Assembly (NCBI GenBank): GCA_026421135.1
Contig: JAPKCR010000011.1
Coordinates: forward strand, 1 to 14,216
Direction: 5' to 3'
Length of the DNA stretch: 14,216 bases
Source: Sulfitobacter sp.
GTDB taxonomy: Bacteria > Pseudomonadota > Alphaproteobacteria > Rhodobacterales > Rhodobacteraceae
Shown: positions 1 through 7,509 of the stretch, one piece after another
How positions within the stretch are numbered: the stretch's first letter is position 1
Layout: every line of letters starts with the position of its first letter
Translations under genes and position numbers: made by a program
The notes under the pieces: model-generated
Databases searched by the model: none
Seen by the model: only the letters and a program-made list of their open reading frames with translations
What the model was told of the DNA's origin: nothing

Positions 1-1
1 C

Positions 2-355
2 TGGCCATTAGGCATGATTTTGAACTGGGGGCCATTGATGTGGGTTATCCCGGAATTGTGGGTCTGTGCATTGCTGATTTCAGCAGGGCTGCTCGGTGGG
101 ATCGGTCAAATCATGATCACCTCTTCGTTCAGGTTCGGACCTGTTTCGATGCTGGCACCGTTTGATTATGCGTCGATGATTTTTGCCACCATCATTGGCT
201 GGCTGATCTTTAGCGAAGTACCCTCGTCGGCAATCTTGATCGGTGCAGGGCTGGTAATAACTGGCGGTGTTTTGATCATTTGGCGTGAGCGGCAGTTGGG
301 TTTTGATCGTTCAAAGGCCAAAGCCAGCAGTACGCCCCAAGGCACGCCCAGTTAG
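2..355 (+). CDS. DMT/EamA-family transporter, C-terminal part (5' end outside window)
   Basis: The reading frame is open from the left edge, so only the last 117 residues are present. They consist almost entirely of hydrophobic stretches split by short loops: one from about ELWVC to MIT, one around FDYASMIFATIIGWLIF, and a last one around AILIGAGLVITGGVLIIW. A basic, Ser/Thr/Pro-rich cytoplasmic tail follows. The phrase 'PFDYASMIFATIIGWLIFSEVPS' followed by a GAGLVITGG-type final helix is the usual end of an EamA repeat in drug/metabolite transporters of the inner membrane. The substrate cannot be told. The first ATG in view, at 14, is internal and not the start. A 132-bp gap separates it from the next gene, which has its own ribosome-binding site. 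The family call is secure; the role is unknown. Confidence 0.8.
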   Translation, partial: WPLGMILNWGPLMWVIPELWVCALLISAGLLGGIGQIMITSSFRFGPVSMLAPFDYASMIFATIIGWLIFSEVPSSAILIGAGLVITGGVLIIWRERQLGFDRSKAKASSTPQGTPS

Positions 356-416
356 GCAGGTACGCTACCGCCGCCCCATGTGAAATTTCGCGGCAGGAGG
401 GAAAAGCATGCTAGCG

Positions 417-459
417 TGATCCTTTAACCGTGCGGGAATCATTCAATTTCGAAGGATCA
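417..459. repeat. 8-bp perfect inverted repeat upstream of the cyclase gene
   Basis: TGATCCTT (417-424) and AAGGATCA (452-459) are exact reverse complements separated by 27 bases, about 30 bp before the cyclase-family start codon. No T-run follows, so it does not look like an intrinsic terminator for the transporter. It could be an operator or a leader hairpin. The rest of the 356-487 gap holds no convincing gene. Confidence 0.4.
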
Positions 460-487
460 GCGCATCATTTCTGGGAGGGAAAATAAT

Positions 488-1435
488 ATGAAACTTAGAC
501 CAATATTGGCCGCGACATTTGCCTTGGGTTTCGCCGCGACGAGCGCATTGGCGCAAGATTGTGCCGCCTCAAAATGGGGAGCGGATGATCAGATCGGATC
601 GGCAAACTTGATAAGTGCAGATCGGACGCTTGAGGCCGCGAAGCTGATCAAACAGGGTAAATCCTTGCCGCTCGGTATCGTGATTGGCCCAGATACACCC
701 GCGTTCCCACCACGGTCATTAAGTCTACAAATTGTGCAGCCGAACCAGCAAGGTGGGCAAAAACTGTCGAGCTTTGGCTACGAGGGCAATTATAACGACG
801 ATATCATCCAGACTTGGATCGGCATCGGGTCTCAGCTTGATGGGTTAGGGCATTTGGGCGAAAACGGTCAATACTACAACTGTCTGGACGAAAAGGAGAT
901 TTCCGCGATTGGTGGTTTGACCAAGCTAGGAACACATGCGGTACCGCCGTTGGTCGCCCGCGCGGTTATCATCGATATGGCCAAGCATTTCGGAAAAGAG
1001 ACGATGGCCGCCGGCGAACATTTTGGCGAGGCCGAGATTAAAGCCGCGATGGATGCACAAGAGGTCACGGTCAACGAAGGCGATATCGTTTTGTTCCACA
1101 CTGGTTGGACTGATGGCACGCTAGAAAGCGACCCGACAGCATGGGGGTCAACCGAACCGGGCCTGAACAACGAGGGTGCAGTGTATATTGCGTCGATGAA
1201 CCCGATGGCCGTCGGTGCGGATACCTGGGGGCTTGAAGCGATCCCCGCCAAAGAAGGGGACAAAGTTTTCTACGGTCACGTGACGCTGCTGAAAGACAAC
1301 GGAATCTACATTCTTGAAACCATGAACACCGGTCCGCTTGTGCGCGACGGCGTCAAGGAATTCATGTTTGTTTTGGGACAGCCACTGATCAGAGGCACAG
1401 TTCAGGCGATGATCAACCCAGTCGCGTTGTACTGA
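488..1435 (+). CDS. Exported cyclase-family (PF04199-like) hydrolase
   Basis: This 315-residue protein resembles the cyclase/kynurenine-formamidase-like fold family, metal-dependent hydrolases acting on amides or lactams. The substrate is unknown. Residues 1-22 form a signal peptide (KLR n-region, hydrophobic core, ALA just before Q23), so the mature protein should be periplasmic. The family's metal-binding segment lies at 112-122 and reads GIGSQLDGLGH. D118 and H122 remain, but the two histidines of the classical HxGTHxD motif are replaced by G112 and Q116. Other family-like blocks are GDIVLFHTGW (198-207) and GHVTLLKDNGIYILE (263-277). A GGGAGG ribosome-binding site at 473-478 supports the ATG at 488. 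It stands alone, convergent with ilvE, and neighbours give no clue to the substrate. The family call is fairly sure; the function is not. Confidence 0.75.
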   Translation: MKLRPILAATFALGFAATSALAQDCAASKWGADDQIGSANLISADRTLEAAKLIKQGKSLPLGIVIGPDTPAFPPRSLSLQIVQPNQQGGQKLSSFGYEGNYNDDIIQTWIGIGSQLDGLGHLGENGQYYNCLDEKEISAIGGLTKLGTHAVPPLVARAVIIDMAKHFGKETMAAGEHFGEAEIKAAMDAQEVTVNEGDIVLFHTGWTDGTLESDPTAWGSTEPGLNNEGAVYIASMNPMAVGADTWGLEAIPAKEGDKVFYGHVTLLKDNGIYILETMNTGPLVRDGVKEFMFVLGQPLIRGTVQAMINPVALY

Positions 1436-1452
1436 CGCCACCCTGAAAACAA

Positions 1453-1481
1453 GAACGGCGCGGGTGTTAACCGCGCCGTTC
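1453..1481. terminator. Bidirectional hairpin terminator between cyclase gene and ilvE
   Basis: An 11-bp perfect stem (1453-1463 with 1471-1481) encloses a 7-base loop and sits between two convergent genes. On the minus strand it is followed by CTTGTTTTC, a T-rich tail suited to ending ilvE. On the plus strand the tail (GAGTGTTTGG) is weaker. Confidence 0.75.
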
Positions 1482-1508
1482 GAGTGTTTGGCCTGTTAGG
1501 CTGTCGGC

Positions 1509-2378
1509 TTACGCTCGCACAAGCTTTTCATATGATTCAGAGATGTCGCGCGTCAGGGCACCAACCTCGAAGGTGTAATCCGCAATCTGACCAACTGGCG
1601 TAATTTCGGCGGCGGTGCCTGTTAGCCAGCACTGCTCAAAGCTTTCAAGCTCTTCCGGCATGATCCGGCGCTCGTGAACAATTACGCCTTTTTCCTTGAG
1701 CATTCCGATCACAGTCTGCCGCGTCAGACCGTTAAGGAAGCAGTCGGCCAGCGGCGTGTGAACTTCGCCATCCTTGACGAAGAAGATATTAGCACCCGTC
1801 GCTTCGGCCACATAGCCACGGTAATCCATGAACAAAGCGTCAGAACAGCCTTTGGCCTCTGCGGCATGCTTGGACGTGGTGCAGATCATATACAGACCTG
1901 CCGCTTTTGCGTGCACCGGGATCGTCTCGGGCGAAGGGCGCTTCCATTTGGAGATATCGAGCTTGGCACCCTTCATCTTGGCGTCGCCGTAATAATTGCC
2001 CCATTCCCAACCTGCAATCGCCAGTCGCACAGGGTTGCGCGCAGCCGATACGCCCATGTCTGGGCCGGCACCACGCCACGCGAGCGCGCGCACGTAGGCG
2101 TCTGTCCAGCCATTGGCTTGCAGCATTTCGTATTTTGCGGCTTCGATTTCATCCACAGTATAGGGGATTTCAAAATCCAGATACTGGGCGGATTTACGAA
2201 GGCGTTCTGAATGCTCACGGCTTTTAAAAATCTTGCCGTTATAGCACCGCTCGCCTTCGAATACGGACGAAGCATAATGCATGGCATGGGTCAGAATGTG
2301 GACGTTGGCATCACGCCAATCGACCATTTTGCCGTCCATCCAGATCTTGCCGTCGCGATCATCATATGCACCGTCCAT
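1509..2378 (-). CDS. ilvE: Branched-chain amino acid aminotransferase
   Basis: A PLP-dependent fold-type IV transaminase that interconverts leucine, isoleucine and valine with their 2-oxo acids using 2-oxoglutarate/glutamate; cytoplasmic. At 289 residues it has the usual family length. The N-terminal block HILTHAMHYASSVFEGER (27-44) is the classic family signature. K158 in PVHAKAAG is the Schiff-base lysine (near K159 of E. coli IlvE), E192 lies in AEATGANIFF, and TGTAAEITPV (253-262) is the phosphate-binding loop region. The ATG at 2378 is preceded by a strong AAGGAAGGA element. The gene is transcribed away from petP and ends just before the shared terminator. A D-amino-acid transaminase or aminodeoxychorismate lyase is the alternative in this fold, but length and motifs favour IlvE. 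Confidence 0.93.
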   Translation of the reverse strand: MDGAYDDRDGKIWMDGKMVDWRDANVHILTHAMHYASSVFEGERCYNGKIFKSREHSERLRKSAQYLDFEIPYTVDEIEAAKYEMLQANGWTDAYVRALAWRGAGPDMGVSAARNPVRLAIAGWEWGNYYGDAKMKGAKLDISKWKRPSPETIPVHAKAAGLYMICTTSKHAAEAKGCSDALFMDYRGYVAEATGANIFFVKDGEVHTPLADCFLNGLTRQTVIGMLKEKGVIVHERRIMPEELESFEQCWLTGTAAEITPVGQIADYTFEVGALTRDISESYEKLVRA

Positions 2379-2478
2379 GGTGAATCCTTCCTTGATGCGT
2401 CATCATAATTTACGAATGTTGCGTTAAATGCGCCATAACCGGACATTTTCTTACGCAAAACATGGGATTCGTTAGCCT

Positions 2479-2497
2479 TTGACACTTGGAAAGTCAA
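2479..2497. promoter_or_regulatory. Palindrome TTGAC-N9-GTCAA in the ilvE-petP intergenic region
   Basis: The arms TTGAC (2479-2483) and GTCAA (2493-2497) are perfect reverse complements, giving a 19-bp site of the size bound by MarR dimers. The left arm forms a consensus -35 hexamer (TTGACA, 2479-2484), although no good -10 box lies 17 bp downstream. The site is 44 bp before the petP ATG, so autoregulation by PetP is a reasonable guess. Confidence 0.4.
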
Positions 2498-2540
2498 CAA
2501 CGCTGACGTAAAGTTGGCCCCGAAGTTGCAGGAGAGAACA

Positions 2541-3053
2541 ATGGCAGACGGACGCGGCACATCTTCCCATTCTGGTGAGAACCTGTTGTTCTTGACCGAC
2601 GAACAGCTGCGGCAGGCGATCGAGGCCATGTTCTTCGCCTATCGGGGCTTTACCGCTGACCCGGACCGGATTTTGGTCGATCTGGCCTATGGCCGCGCGC
2701 ATCACCGCGCCATCCACTTTATCAATCGCGCACCGGGAACAACTGTAAACAATTTACTAGGTTTGCTGGGTGTTACAAAACAGTCCCTAAATCGTGTGTT
2801 GCGCACGCTGATCGCCGATGGTCTTGTGCAAAGCCAAGTGGGAAAATCAGACAAGCGGGAGCGTCATTTGCATTTGACTGAAGCAGGCCGCGCGCTTGAA
2901 CAGAGCCTTTCGGATGCGCAGCGCGTGCGGATGCGCAGCGCCTTTCGCGAAGCAGGGCCAGAGGCCGTTGCCGGTTTTCGTAGTGTGTTAGAGACGATGA
3001 TGGACCCAGAAATGCGCCATAGCTATATGCGCCTCAAGGAGAATGGCGGATGA
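2541..3053 (+). CDS. petP: MarR-family transcriptional regulator, PetP-like
   Basis: A 170-residue winged-helix regulator. The DNA-binding part runs roughly 55-116: VTKQSLNRVLRTLIADG (78-94) is the recognition helix, and SDKRERHLHLTEAG (103-116) is the wing with the MarR-type D-x-R-x-R pattern. The flanking helices should form the dimer interface. The ATG at 2541 is chosen because AGGAG (2530-2534) sits six bases before it; an in-frame TTG at 2514 would place that signal inside the gene. Its stop overlaps the start of the OmpR-type regulator by four bases (ATGA), so the two are translationally coupled. In Rhodobacter capsulatus the petP-petR pair, described upstream of the bc1 operon, has this composition, and petABC lies about 6 kb downstream here. 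The family is certain; the petP name rests on that arrangement. Confidence 0.75.
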   Translation: MADGRGTSSHSGENLLFLTDEQLRQAIEAMFFAYRGFTADPDRILVDLAYGRAHHRAIHFINRAPGTTVNNLLGLLGVTKQSLNRVLRTLIADGLVQSQVGKSDKRERHLHLTEAGRALEQSLSDAQRVRMRSAFREAGPEAVAGFRSVLETMMDPEMRHSYMRLKENGG

Positions 3054-3751
3054 GCGAAATGGATGCGCATCTGCTGATCGTTGATGACGATGAACGCATA
3101 CGGACATTGTTGCAGAAATTCTTGATGCGGCACGGGTTCTTGGTAACCTCTGCGCGTGACGCGGCGCATGCAAGACGGATCTTGGCCGGATTGGACTTCG
3201 ACTTGATCGTGCTGGATGTGATGATGCCAGGCGAAGATGGCCTAAGCTTGACGCGCAGTCTGCGCGAGAAGATGACGACCCCGATTTTGCTGCTGACTGC
3301 AAAGGGCGAGACGGACAACCGGATCGAGGGGCTTGAGGCTGGCGCAGATGACTATTTGGCAAAGCCGTTCGAGCCAAAGGAATTGCTGCTGCGCATCAAC
3401 GCGATTTTGCGGCGCATGCCGGATACCAGCGTTTCAGATACCGCGCCAAAGGTTCTGTCAATGGGGCCGATCCGCTATGATATAGAACGGGGCGAGCTAT
3501 GGCAGGGCGACGATCTGGTTCGGCTTACAGCGACTGAAATCCAGTTGATGCGGATTTTTGCAGCCCAGCCAGGCGTCGCTTTGAGCCGGTCAAAGTTGGT
3601 CGAAGACCTAGGCCGGGATCGCGGGCAGGCGCAGGAACGTGCCGTTGATGTCCAGATTACGCGCCTGCGGCGCAAGATTGAGGACAATCCAAAGCAGCCA
3701 CGATACCTGCAGACTGTTCGGGGTGCGGGATATATGTTGGCACCAGACTAG
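3050..3751 (+). CDS. petR: OmpR/PhoB-type response regulator, PetR-like
   Basis: A two-domain response regulator of 233 residues. The receiver (about 6-121) has the acidic pair D12-D13, the phospho-acceptor D56 (LIVLDVMMPGEDG), T83 and K105 (YLAKPFEP). A winged-helix OmpR/PhoB domain follows (about 136-230), ending in the typical VRGAGYML. No histidine kinase is encoded nearby. The start overlaps the upstream MarR gene by four bases, with AAGGAG at 3036-3041. In R. capsulatus PetR is required for cytochrome bc1 expression and for photosynthetic and respiratory growth, and petABC is in this window, which supports the name. Whether this copy controls petABC is inferred. All phosphorylation residues are intact, so it should be a signal-responsive regulator with an unlinked kinase. 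Confidence 0.85.
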   Translation: MSEMDAHLLIVDDDERIRTLLQKFLMRHGFLVTSARDAAHARRILAGLDFDLIVLDVMMPGEDGLSLTRSLREKMTTPILLLTAKGETDNRIEGLEAGADDYLAKPFEPKELLLRINAILRRMPDTSVSDTAPKVLSMGPIRYDIERGELWQGDDLVRLTATEIQLMRIFAAQPGVALSRSKLVEDLGRDRGQAQERAVDVQITRLRRKIEDNPKQPRYLQTVRGAGYMLAPD

Positions 3752-3856
3752 GTAGGCCACTGTTGATGGGGGGTACGCCCTCATATCCCCATAGCGAAAT
3801 TTTCAACGAGAGAAGTTGTGGGCAGTGTCTGGAAGGCGCGGGCTTGGCAGTCTATG

Positions 3857-3873
3857 GTCAATGCAGATTTGAC
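3857..3873. repeat. Inverted repeat GTCAA-N7-TTGAC upstream of xseB
   Basis: Perfect 5-bp arms (3857-3861 and 3869-3873) lie 18 bp before the chosen xseB start. The arm sequences match those upstream of petP but in the opposite order. This may be chance or an operator. The rest of 3752-3891 shows G/C-rich pairing near 3767-3791 but no T-run and no gene. Confidence 0.25.
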
Positions 3874-3891
3874 TGATGGGGTTTGGCAGAG

Positions 3892-4134
3892 ATGACGGAA
3901 ACTGCGGTAGAAGAAATGAGCTTTGAAGCGGCGATGGCTGAGCTTGAAAAGGTATTGGGCCAACTTGAACGCGGCGATGTGGCGTTGGATGAGAGCATCG
4001 CGCTGTACGAGCGTGGCGCAAAGTTGAAAAAGCGCTGTGAAGCCAAGTTGAAAGAAGCGGAAGAAAAAGTCGCACAGATCACCTTGGACGGGGATGGAAA
4101 TCCGACAGGGGTGATGGCTGTTGACGGGATTTGA
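3892..4134 (+). CDS. xseB: Exodeoxyribonuclease VII small subunit
   Basis: An 80-residue, highly charged helical protein. It is the small subunit that binds XseA to form exonuclease VII, which degrades single-stranded DNA to oligonucleotides in the cytoplasm. The family signature is clear: SFEAAMAELEKVLGQLERGDVALDESIALYERG (10-42), then a lysine-rich helix LKKRCEAKLKEAEEKV. The ATG at 3892 gives the usual N-terminus; an in-frame TTG at 3883 would add three residues, and neither has a strong ribosome-binding site. The gene overlaps ispA by 14 bases and begins the xseB-ispA-dxs run common in proteobacteria. The catalytic subunit xseA is not in the window. Confidence 0.92.
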   Translation: MTETAVEEMSFEAAMAELEKVLGQLERGDVALDESIALYERGAKLKKRCEAKLKEAEEKVAQITLDGDGNPTGVMAVDGI

Positions 4135-5026
4135 TTTCCAGACAGAAAACGACCTGGCGGCGCGACCTTTTGATGAGGCGCTGCGCCATGCTGCCGATTT
4201 GGCTACTGGGCAGATCTTGCACGGGCTTGGCGGTGTAGATGGCACGATCGCCGAGGCGATGCGCTATGCGGTCACTGGTGGCAAAGGTCTGCGCGCGTTT
4301 CTTGTGATCGAGAGTGCGCGGCTGCACGGTATTCTGGATGCGCAGGCGGCACCTTGTGCCGGTGCAATCGAGGCGCTTCATGCCTATTCGTTGGTTCATG
4401 ACGATCTGCCCTCGATGGATGATGATGCGCTGCGCCGGGGGCACCCAACGGTCCATGTACAGTGGGACGAAGCCACGGCTGTACTAGCCGGAGATGCGTT
4501 GCAGTCATTGGCGTTCGAACTGATTGCACATTCGGGATGCCCTGATGCCGCCCGTGTGGCGTTAATCGCGGGATTGGCTCGTGCGTCCGGTGTGCGTGGG
4601 ATGGTCGGTGGGCAAGCGATGGATATCGCAGCCGAGACCGCCAGTCAGCCGCTGAGCCTTGCGCAGATCACTGATTTACAGGCGGGTAAAACTGGCGCGT
4701 TGTTTGAATGGGCAGCAACTGCTGGTCCGGTCATGGCGGGCCATGATACCGGTCCGTTAAAACGCTACGCCCGTGATCTTGGGCTTGCTTTTCAGATTGC
4801 CGACGACATTATAGATATTGAGGGTGACGTGGAAACTGTGGGCAAGGCCGATGGCAAGGACGCGGATGCAGGCAAGGCAACGTTTGTATCATTGCTGGGT
4901 CTTGAGCCAGCCAAAGCGCGGGCGCGCGAGCTTGTGCAGTTGGCTTGCGATGCTTTAGCACCTTATGGGGACGACGCAGAAACCTTGCGAGAAGCAGCAC
5001 GCTTCGTTATTGCGCGCAAAAGCTGA
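4121..5026 (+). CDS. ispA: (2E,6E)-farnesyl diphosphate synthase (polyprenyl synthetase family)
   Basis: A 301-residue trans-prenyltransferase that adds isopentenyl diphosphate to dimethylallyl and geranyl diphosphate to give farnesyl diphosphate, the precursor of ubiquinone, carotenoids and undecaprenyl phosphate. The first aspartate-rich motif is DDLPSMDDD (94-102) with the bacterial five-residue spacing, then [14 protein letters not shown] is at 163-168 and the second motif FQIADDIID at 224-232. Y89, five residues before the first Asp, is the aromatic position associated with a C15 product. No in-frame ATG is usable near the N-terminus and a stop lies just upstream (4112-4114), so the TTG at 4121, overlapping the xseB end, is the likely start; AGGGG at 4107-4111 may serve as its ribosome-binding site. 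A geranylgeranyl synthase is less likely. Confidence 0.93.
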   Translation: MTGFDFQTENDLAARPFDEALRHAADLATGQILHGLGGVDGTIAEAMRYAVTGGKGLRAFLVIESARLHGILDAQAAPCAGAIEALHAYSLVHDDLPSMDDDALRRGHPTVHVQWDEATAVLAGDALQSLAFELIAHSGCPDAARVALIAGLARASGVRGMVGGQAMDIAAETASQPLSLAQITDLQAGKTGALFEWAATAGPVMAGHDTGPLKRYARDLGLAFQIADDIIDIEGDVETVGKADGKDADAGKATFVSLLGLEPAKARARELVQLACDALAPYGDDAETLREAARFVIARKS

Positions 5027-5043
5027 TCCGGCGGAGGGGCCAG

Positions 5044-6972
5044 ATGACCGATAGACCCGAGACACCATTGCTGGACCGAGTTACGCGACCTGCGGACCTG
5101 AAACAGTTTTCTGATGCTGAGTTGATCAAGCTCTCGCACGAACTTCGTGAGGAGACGATTTCGGCCGTTTCGGAAACCGGCGGACACTTGGGTGCGGGTC
5201 TTGGCGTTGTTGAACTGACAGTCGCCTTGCACGCCGTGTTTGATACGCCCCGCGACAAGCTGGTTTGGGATGTTGGACACCAGTGTTATCCCCACAAGAT
5301 TTTGACCGAGCGGCGCGATCGCATCCGTACATTGCGAATGAAGGACGGATTGAGCGGTTTCACCAAGCGCAGCGAATCCCCCTACGACCCATTTGGCGCG
5401 GCCCATAGTTCAACCTCAATCTCTGCCGCATTGGGCTTTGCCGTTGCGCGTGATCTGGGCGGCGTTGTGCCCGAAGGGCTGGGTGATGCGATTGCGGTGA
5501 TCGGTGACGGGTCGATGTCTGCTGGCATGGCATACGAGGCGATGAACAACGCGGGGCATCTCAAAAAACGGATGTTCGTGATCTTGAATGACAACGAGAT
5601 GTCGATTGCTCCGCCTGTTGGCGCGATGTCATCTTATCTAAGCCGTTTATACGCGGAAGAGCCGTTTCAAGATTTCAAGGCGGCTGCAAAGGGTGCGGTT
5701 AGTCTGCTGCCCGGCCCGTTCCGCGAAGGGGCAAAGCGCGCCAAGGATATCCTGAAAGGCATGGCTGTCGGCGGGACATTGTTCGAACAGCTGGGCTTTT
5801 CTTATTTGGGTCCAATCGACGGGCATGATTTGAATCAACTGTTGCCTGTCCTTCGCACCGTTAAGGCGCGGGCAACGGGGCCGACCCTGATCCACGTCAT
5901 CACCAAAAAGGGCAAGGGCTATGGCCCGGCAGAGGCGGCCCGCGACAAGGGGCATGCCACGGCCAAGTTTAACGTTTTGACCGGAGAGCAGAAAAAAGCG
6001 CCGTCAAATGCGCCAAGCTATACGCGTGTATTTGCGGACACCCTGATTGCTGAAGCTGCAAGGGATGACAAGATTTGTGCCGTGACGGCAGCCATGCCCG
6101 ATGGCACCGGACTGAATCTGTTTGCTGAACGCTATCCTAGCCGTTGCTTTGATGTGGGCATTGCAGAGCAGCACGGCGTGACATTTTCAGCCGCACTGGC
6201 TGCTGGTGGCATGAAACCGTTTTGCACGATGTACTCCACGTTTTTGCAGCGGGGGTATGATCAGGTCGTGCATGACGTTGCGATCCAGCGCTTGCCGGTT
6301 CGCTTTGCGATAGATCGTGCCGGATTGGTCGGGGCCGATGGTGCGACTCATGCCGGTGCTTTCGATGTTGCATTTCTAGCAAACCTGCCGGGGATGGTCG
6401 TGATGGCCGCGGCCGATGAGGCCGAGCTGGTGCACATGGTCGCCACCGCCGCTGCACATAATGACGGGCCGATTGCGTTCCGGTTCCCGCGTGGCGAGGG
6501 CAATGGCGTTGATATGCCTGAACGTGGTGTGCCGTTGGAAATCGGCAAAGGCCGGATCATCGCAAAGGGCAAGCGTGTCGCGCTGTTGTCCTTCGGGACC
6601 CGTCTGGCAGAGGTCGAAAAGGCGGCCGAATCGCTGCAAGCCAAGGGGATCACACCAACAATTGCTGATGCACGCTTTGCCAAACCACTCGATCGGGACA
6701 TGATTTTGACGCTGGCGGCAGATCACGAGGCCCTGATCACGATAGAGGAAGGCGCAGTGGGCGGGTTCGGCAGTCACGTCGCCCAACTTTTGGCCGATGA
6801 GGGTGTATTCGATCTAGGTCTCAAGTATCGATCGATGGTTTTGCCGGATACGTTCATAGATCAGGCCAGCCCCGCCGATATGTATGCGGTTGCTGGCATG
6901 AACGCCGAACAGATCGAAGCCAGGGTGCTGGATGTACTGGGCATTGCCAGCATCGCCGCGCAGCGGGCCTGA
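5044..6972 (+). CDS. dxs: 1-deoxy-D-xylulose-5-phosphate synthase
   Basis: A 642-residue thiamine diphosphate enzyme condensing pyruvate and glyceraldehyde 3-phosphate to DXP, the entry step of the MEP isoprenoid pathway and a source for thiamine and pyridoxal phosphate. Visible landmarks are H48 in [20 protein letters not shown] (78-90), the ThDP motif GDGSMSAG (154-161) with its partner asparagine in LNDNEMS, and the catalytic glutamate E375 in GIAEQHG. A transketolase pyrimidine domain (about 321-485) and C-terminal domain follow. The ATG at 5044 has GGAGG (5033-5037) six bases before it; the open frame back to 4945 only overlaps ispA and is not used. It lies 17 bases after ispA, so the two are almost certainly co-transcribed. 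Length and motifs are normal. Confidence 0.97.
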   Translation: MTDRPETPLLDRVTRPADLKQFSDAELIKLSHELREETISAVSETGGHLGAGLGVVELTVALHAVFDTPRDKLVWDVGHQCYPHKILTERRDRIRTLRMKDGLSGFTKRSESPYDPFGAAHSSTSISAALGFAVARDLGGVVPEGLGDAIAVIGDGSMSAGMAYEAMNNAGHLKKRMFVILNDNEMSIAPPVGAMSSYLSRLYAEEPFQDFKAAAKGAVSLLPGPFREGAKRAKDILKGMAVGGTLFEQLGFSYLGPIDGHDLNQLLPVLRTVKARATGPTLIHVITKKGKGYGPAEAARDKGHATAKFNVLTGEQKKAPSNAPSYTRVFADTLIAEAARDDKICAVTAAMPDGTGLNLFAERYPSRCFDVGIAEQHGVTFSAALAAGGMKPFCTMYSTFLQRGYDQVVHDVAIQRLPVRFAIDRAGLVGADGATHAGAFDVAFLANLPGMVVMAAADEAELVHMVATAAAHNDGPIAFRFPRGEGNGVDMPERGVPLEIGKGRIIAKGKRVALLSFGTRLAEVEKAAESLQAKGITPTIADARFAKPLDRDMILTLAADHEALITIEEGAVGGFGSHVAQLLADEGVFDLGLKYRSMVLPDTFIDQASPADMYAVAGMNAEQIEARVLDVLGIASIAAQRA

Positions 6973-6985
6973 CGCGCAGGCCCGC
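6963..6985. terminator. Hairpin between convergent dxs and ribH
   Basis: A perfect 8-bp GC-rich stem (6963-6970 with 6978-6985) and 7-base loop overlaps the dxs stop codon. It is followed on the plus strand by ACAAATTT, a modest T-tail. It lies between two converging genes, which fits termination, but the tail is weak. Confidence 0.5.
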
Positions 6986-6991
6986 ACAAAT

Positions 6992-7426
6992 TTAGGCGTC
7001 CAGCAATTGGCGCGCGGCGACGATGCCAAGTGCTGCTGACGCGGCCTCGCGGCCCTTTTCCACAAAATGCGCACGGTAGATTGTATTGTGGTGATCGGTT
7101 TCCTGATAGTGATGCGGAGTCAGGGACACGGACAGAACGGGCACGCCCGTGTCCAAACCAACCCGCATCAGGCCATCAACAACCGCTGAAGCGACAAAAT
7201 CGTGGCGGTAAATGCCACCATCAACGACAAAAGCAGCACAAATTATCGCGTCATATTTGCCGGTCTTGGCAAGAGTTTGCGCCATCAAAGGCATCTCGAA
7301 TGCGCCGGGCACATCGACCACGTCGATCTGACCGGTGGGGATGGTTTCGGAAAACCCGTCATAGGCACGATCAACGATATCGGCATGCCAACGGGCTTTG
7401 ATAAAGGCGTAGCGGGTGTGTGTCAT
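6992..7426 (-). CDS. ribH: 6,7-dimethyl-8-ribityllumazine synthase, RibH2 type
   Basis: A 144-residue enzyme joining 5-amino-6-ribitylamino-uracil with 3,4-dihydroxy-2-butanone 4-phosphate to make lumazine, the last intermediate before riboflavin. W13 fits the aromatic substrate-stacking position. VPGAFEMPLM (39-48) and FVVDGGIYRHDFVAS (66-80) are conserved, H75 matching the catalytic histidine. The IYRHDF and LTPHHYQE blocks are characteristic of the second, RibH2-like type known from Brucella rather than the icosahedral RibH1 type. The ATG at 7426 is chosen because AAGGAG (7438-7433) precedes it; an upstream in-frame start at 7462 would place that signal inside the gene. No other riboflavin gene adjoins it. 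A complete FMN riboswitch in its leader shows it is flavin-regulated. RibH1 presumably sits elsewhere in the genome. Confidence 0.93.
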   Translation of the reverse strand: MTHTRYAFIKARWHADIVDRAYDGFSETIPTGQIDVVDVPGAFEMPLMAQTLAKTGKYDAIICAAFVVDGGIYRHDFVASAVVDGLMRVGLDTGVPVLSVSLTPHHYQETDHHNTIYRAHFVEKGREAASAALGIVAARQLLDA

Positions 7427-7427
7427 A

Positions 7428-7475
7428 GTGATCTCCTTTTTTTCGTCAGCGACACAAGTCACCCAAGGCGATCAC
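7428..7475 (-). promoter_or_regulatory. Predicted ribosome-binding-site-sequestering helix in the ribH leader
   Basis: Read on the minus strand, GUGAUCGCCUU (7475-7465) can pair with AAGGAGAUCAC (7438-7428) in an 11-bp helix with one G-A mismatch. The second strand contains the whole AAGGAG ribosome-binding site and ends one base before the ribH AUG. It lies between the FMN aptamer and the gene, where a translational expression platform is expected. The competing antisequestor strand was not identified. Confidence 0.6.
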
Positions 7476-7509
7476 GGTTGCGAACGGCCCTAATCAGGGA
7501 CCGCGCAAA

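Noticed and set aside
408..419. Three-codon ATG-CTA-GCG-TGA frame behind a strong AGGAGG (395-400)
   Set aside because: Too short to judge; it may be a chance match or a relic. No leader-peptide logic is visible.
1674..2210. 178-codon plus-strand frame opposite ilvE
   Set aside because: Antisense shadow of a clear aminotransferase gene with full motifs.
2514..2540. TTG start adding nine residues to PetP
   Set aside because: The AGGAG signal falls inside this extension and points to the ATG at 2541.
3767..3791. G/C-rich hairpin after petR as a terminator
   Set aside because: Several competing pairings and no T-run follow it.
4945..5043. Upstream extension of dxs
   Set aside because: It lies inside ispA in another frame; the ATG at 5044 has a good ribosome-binding site and gives the usual length.
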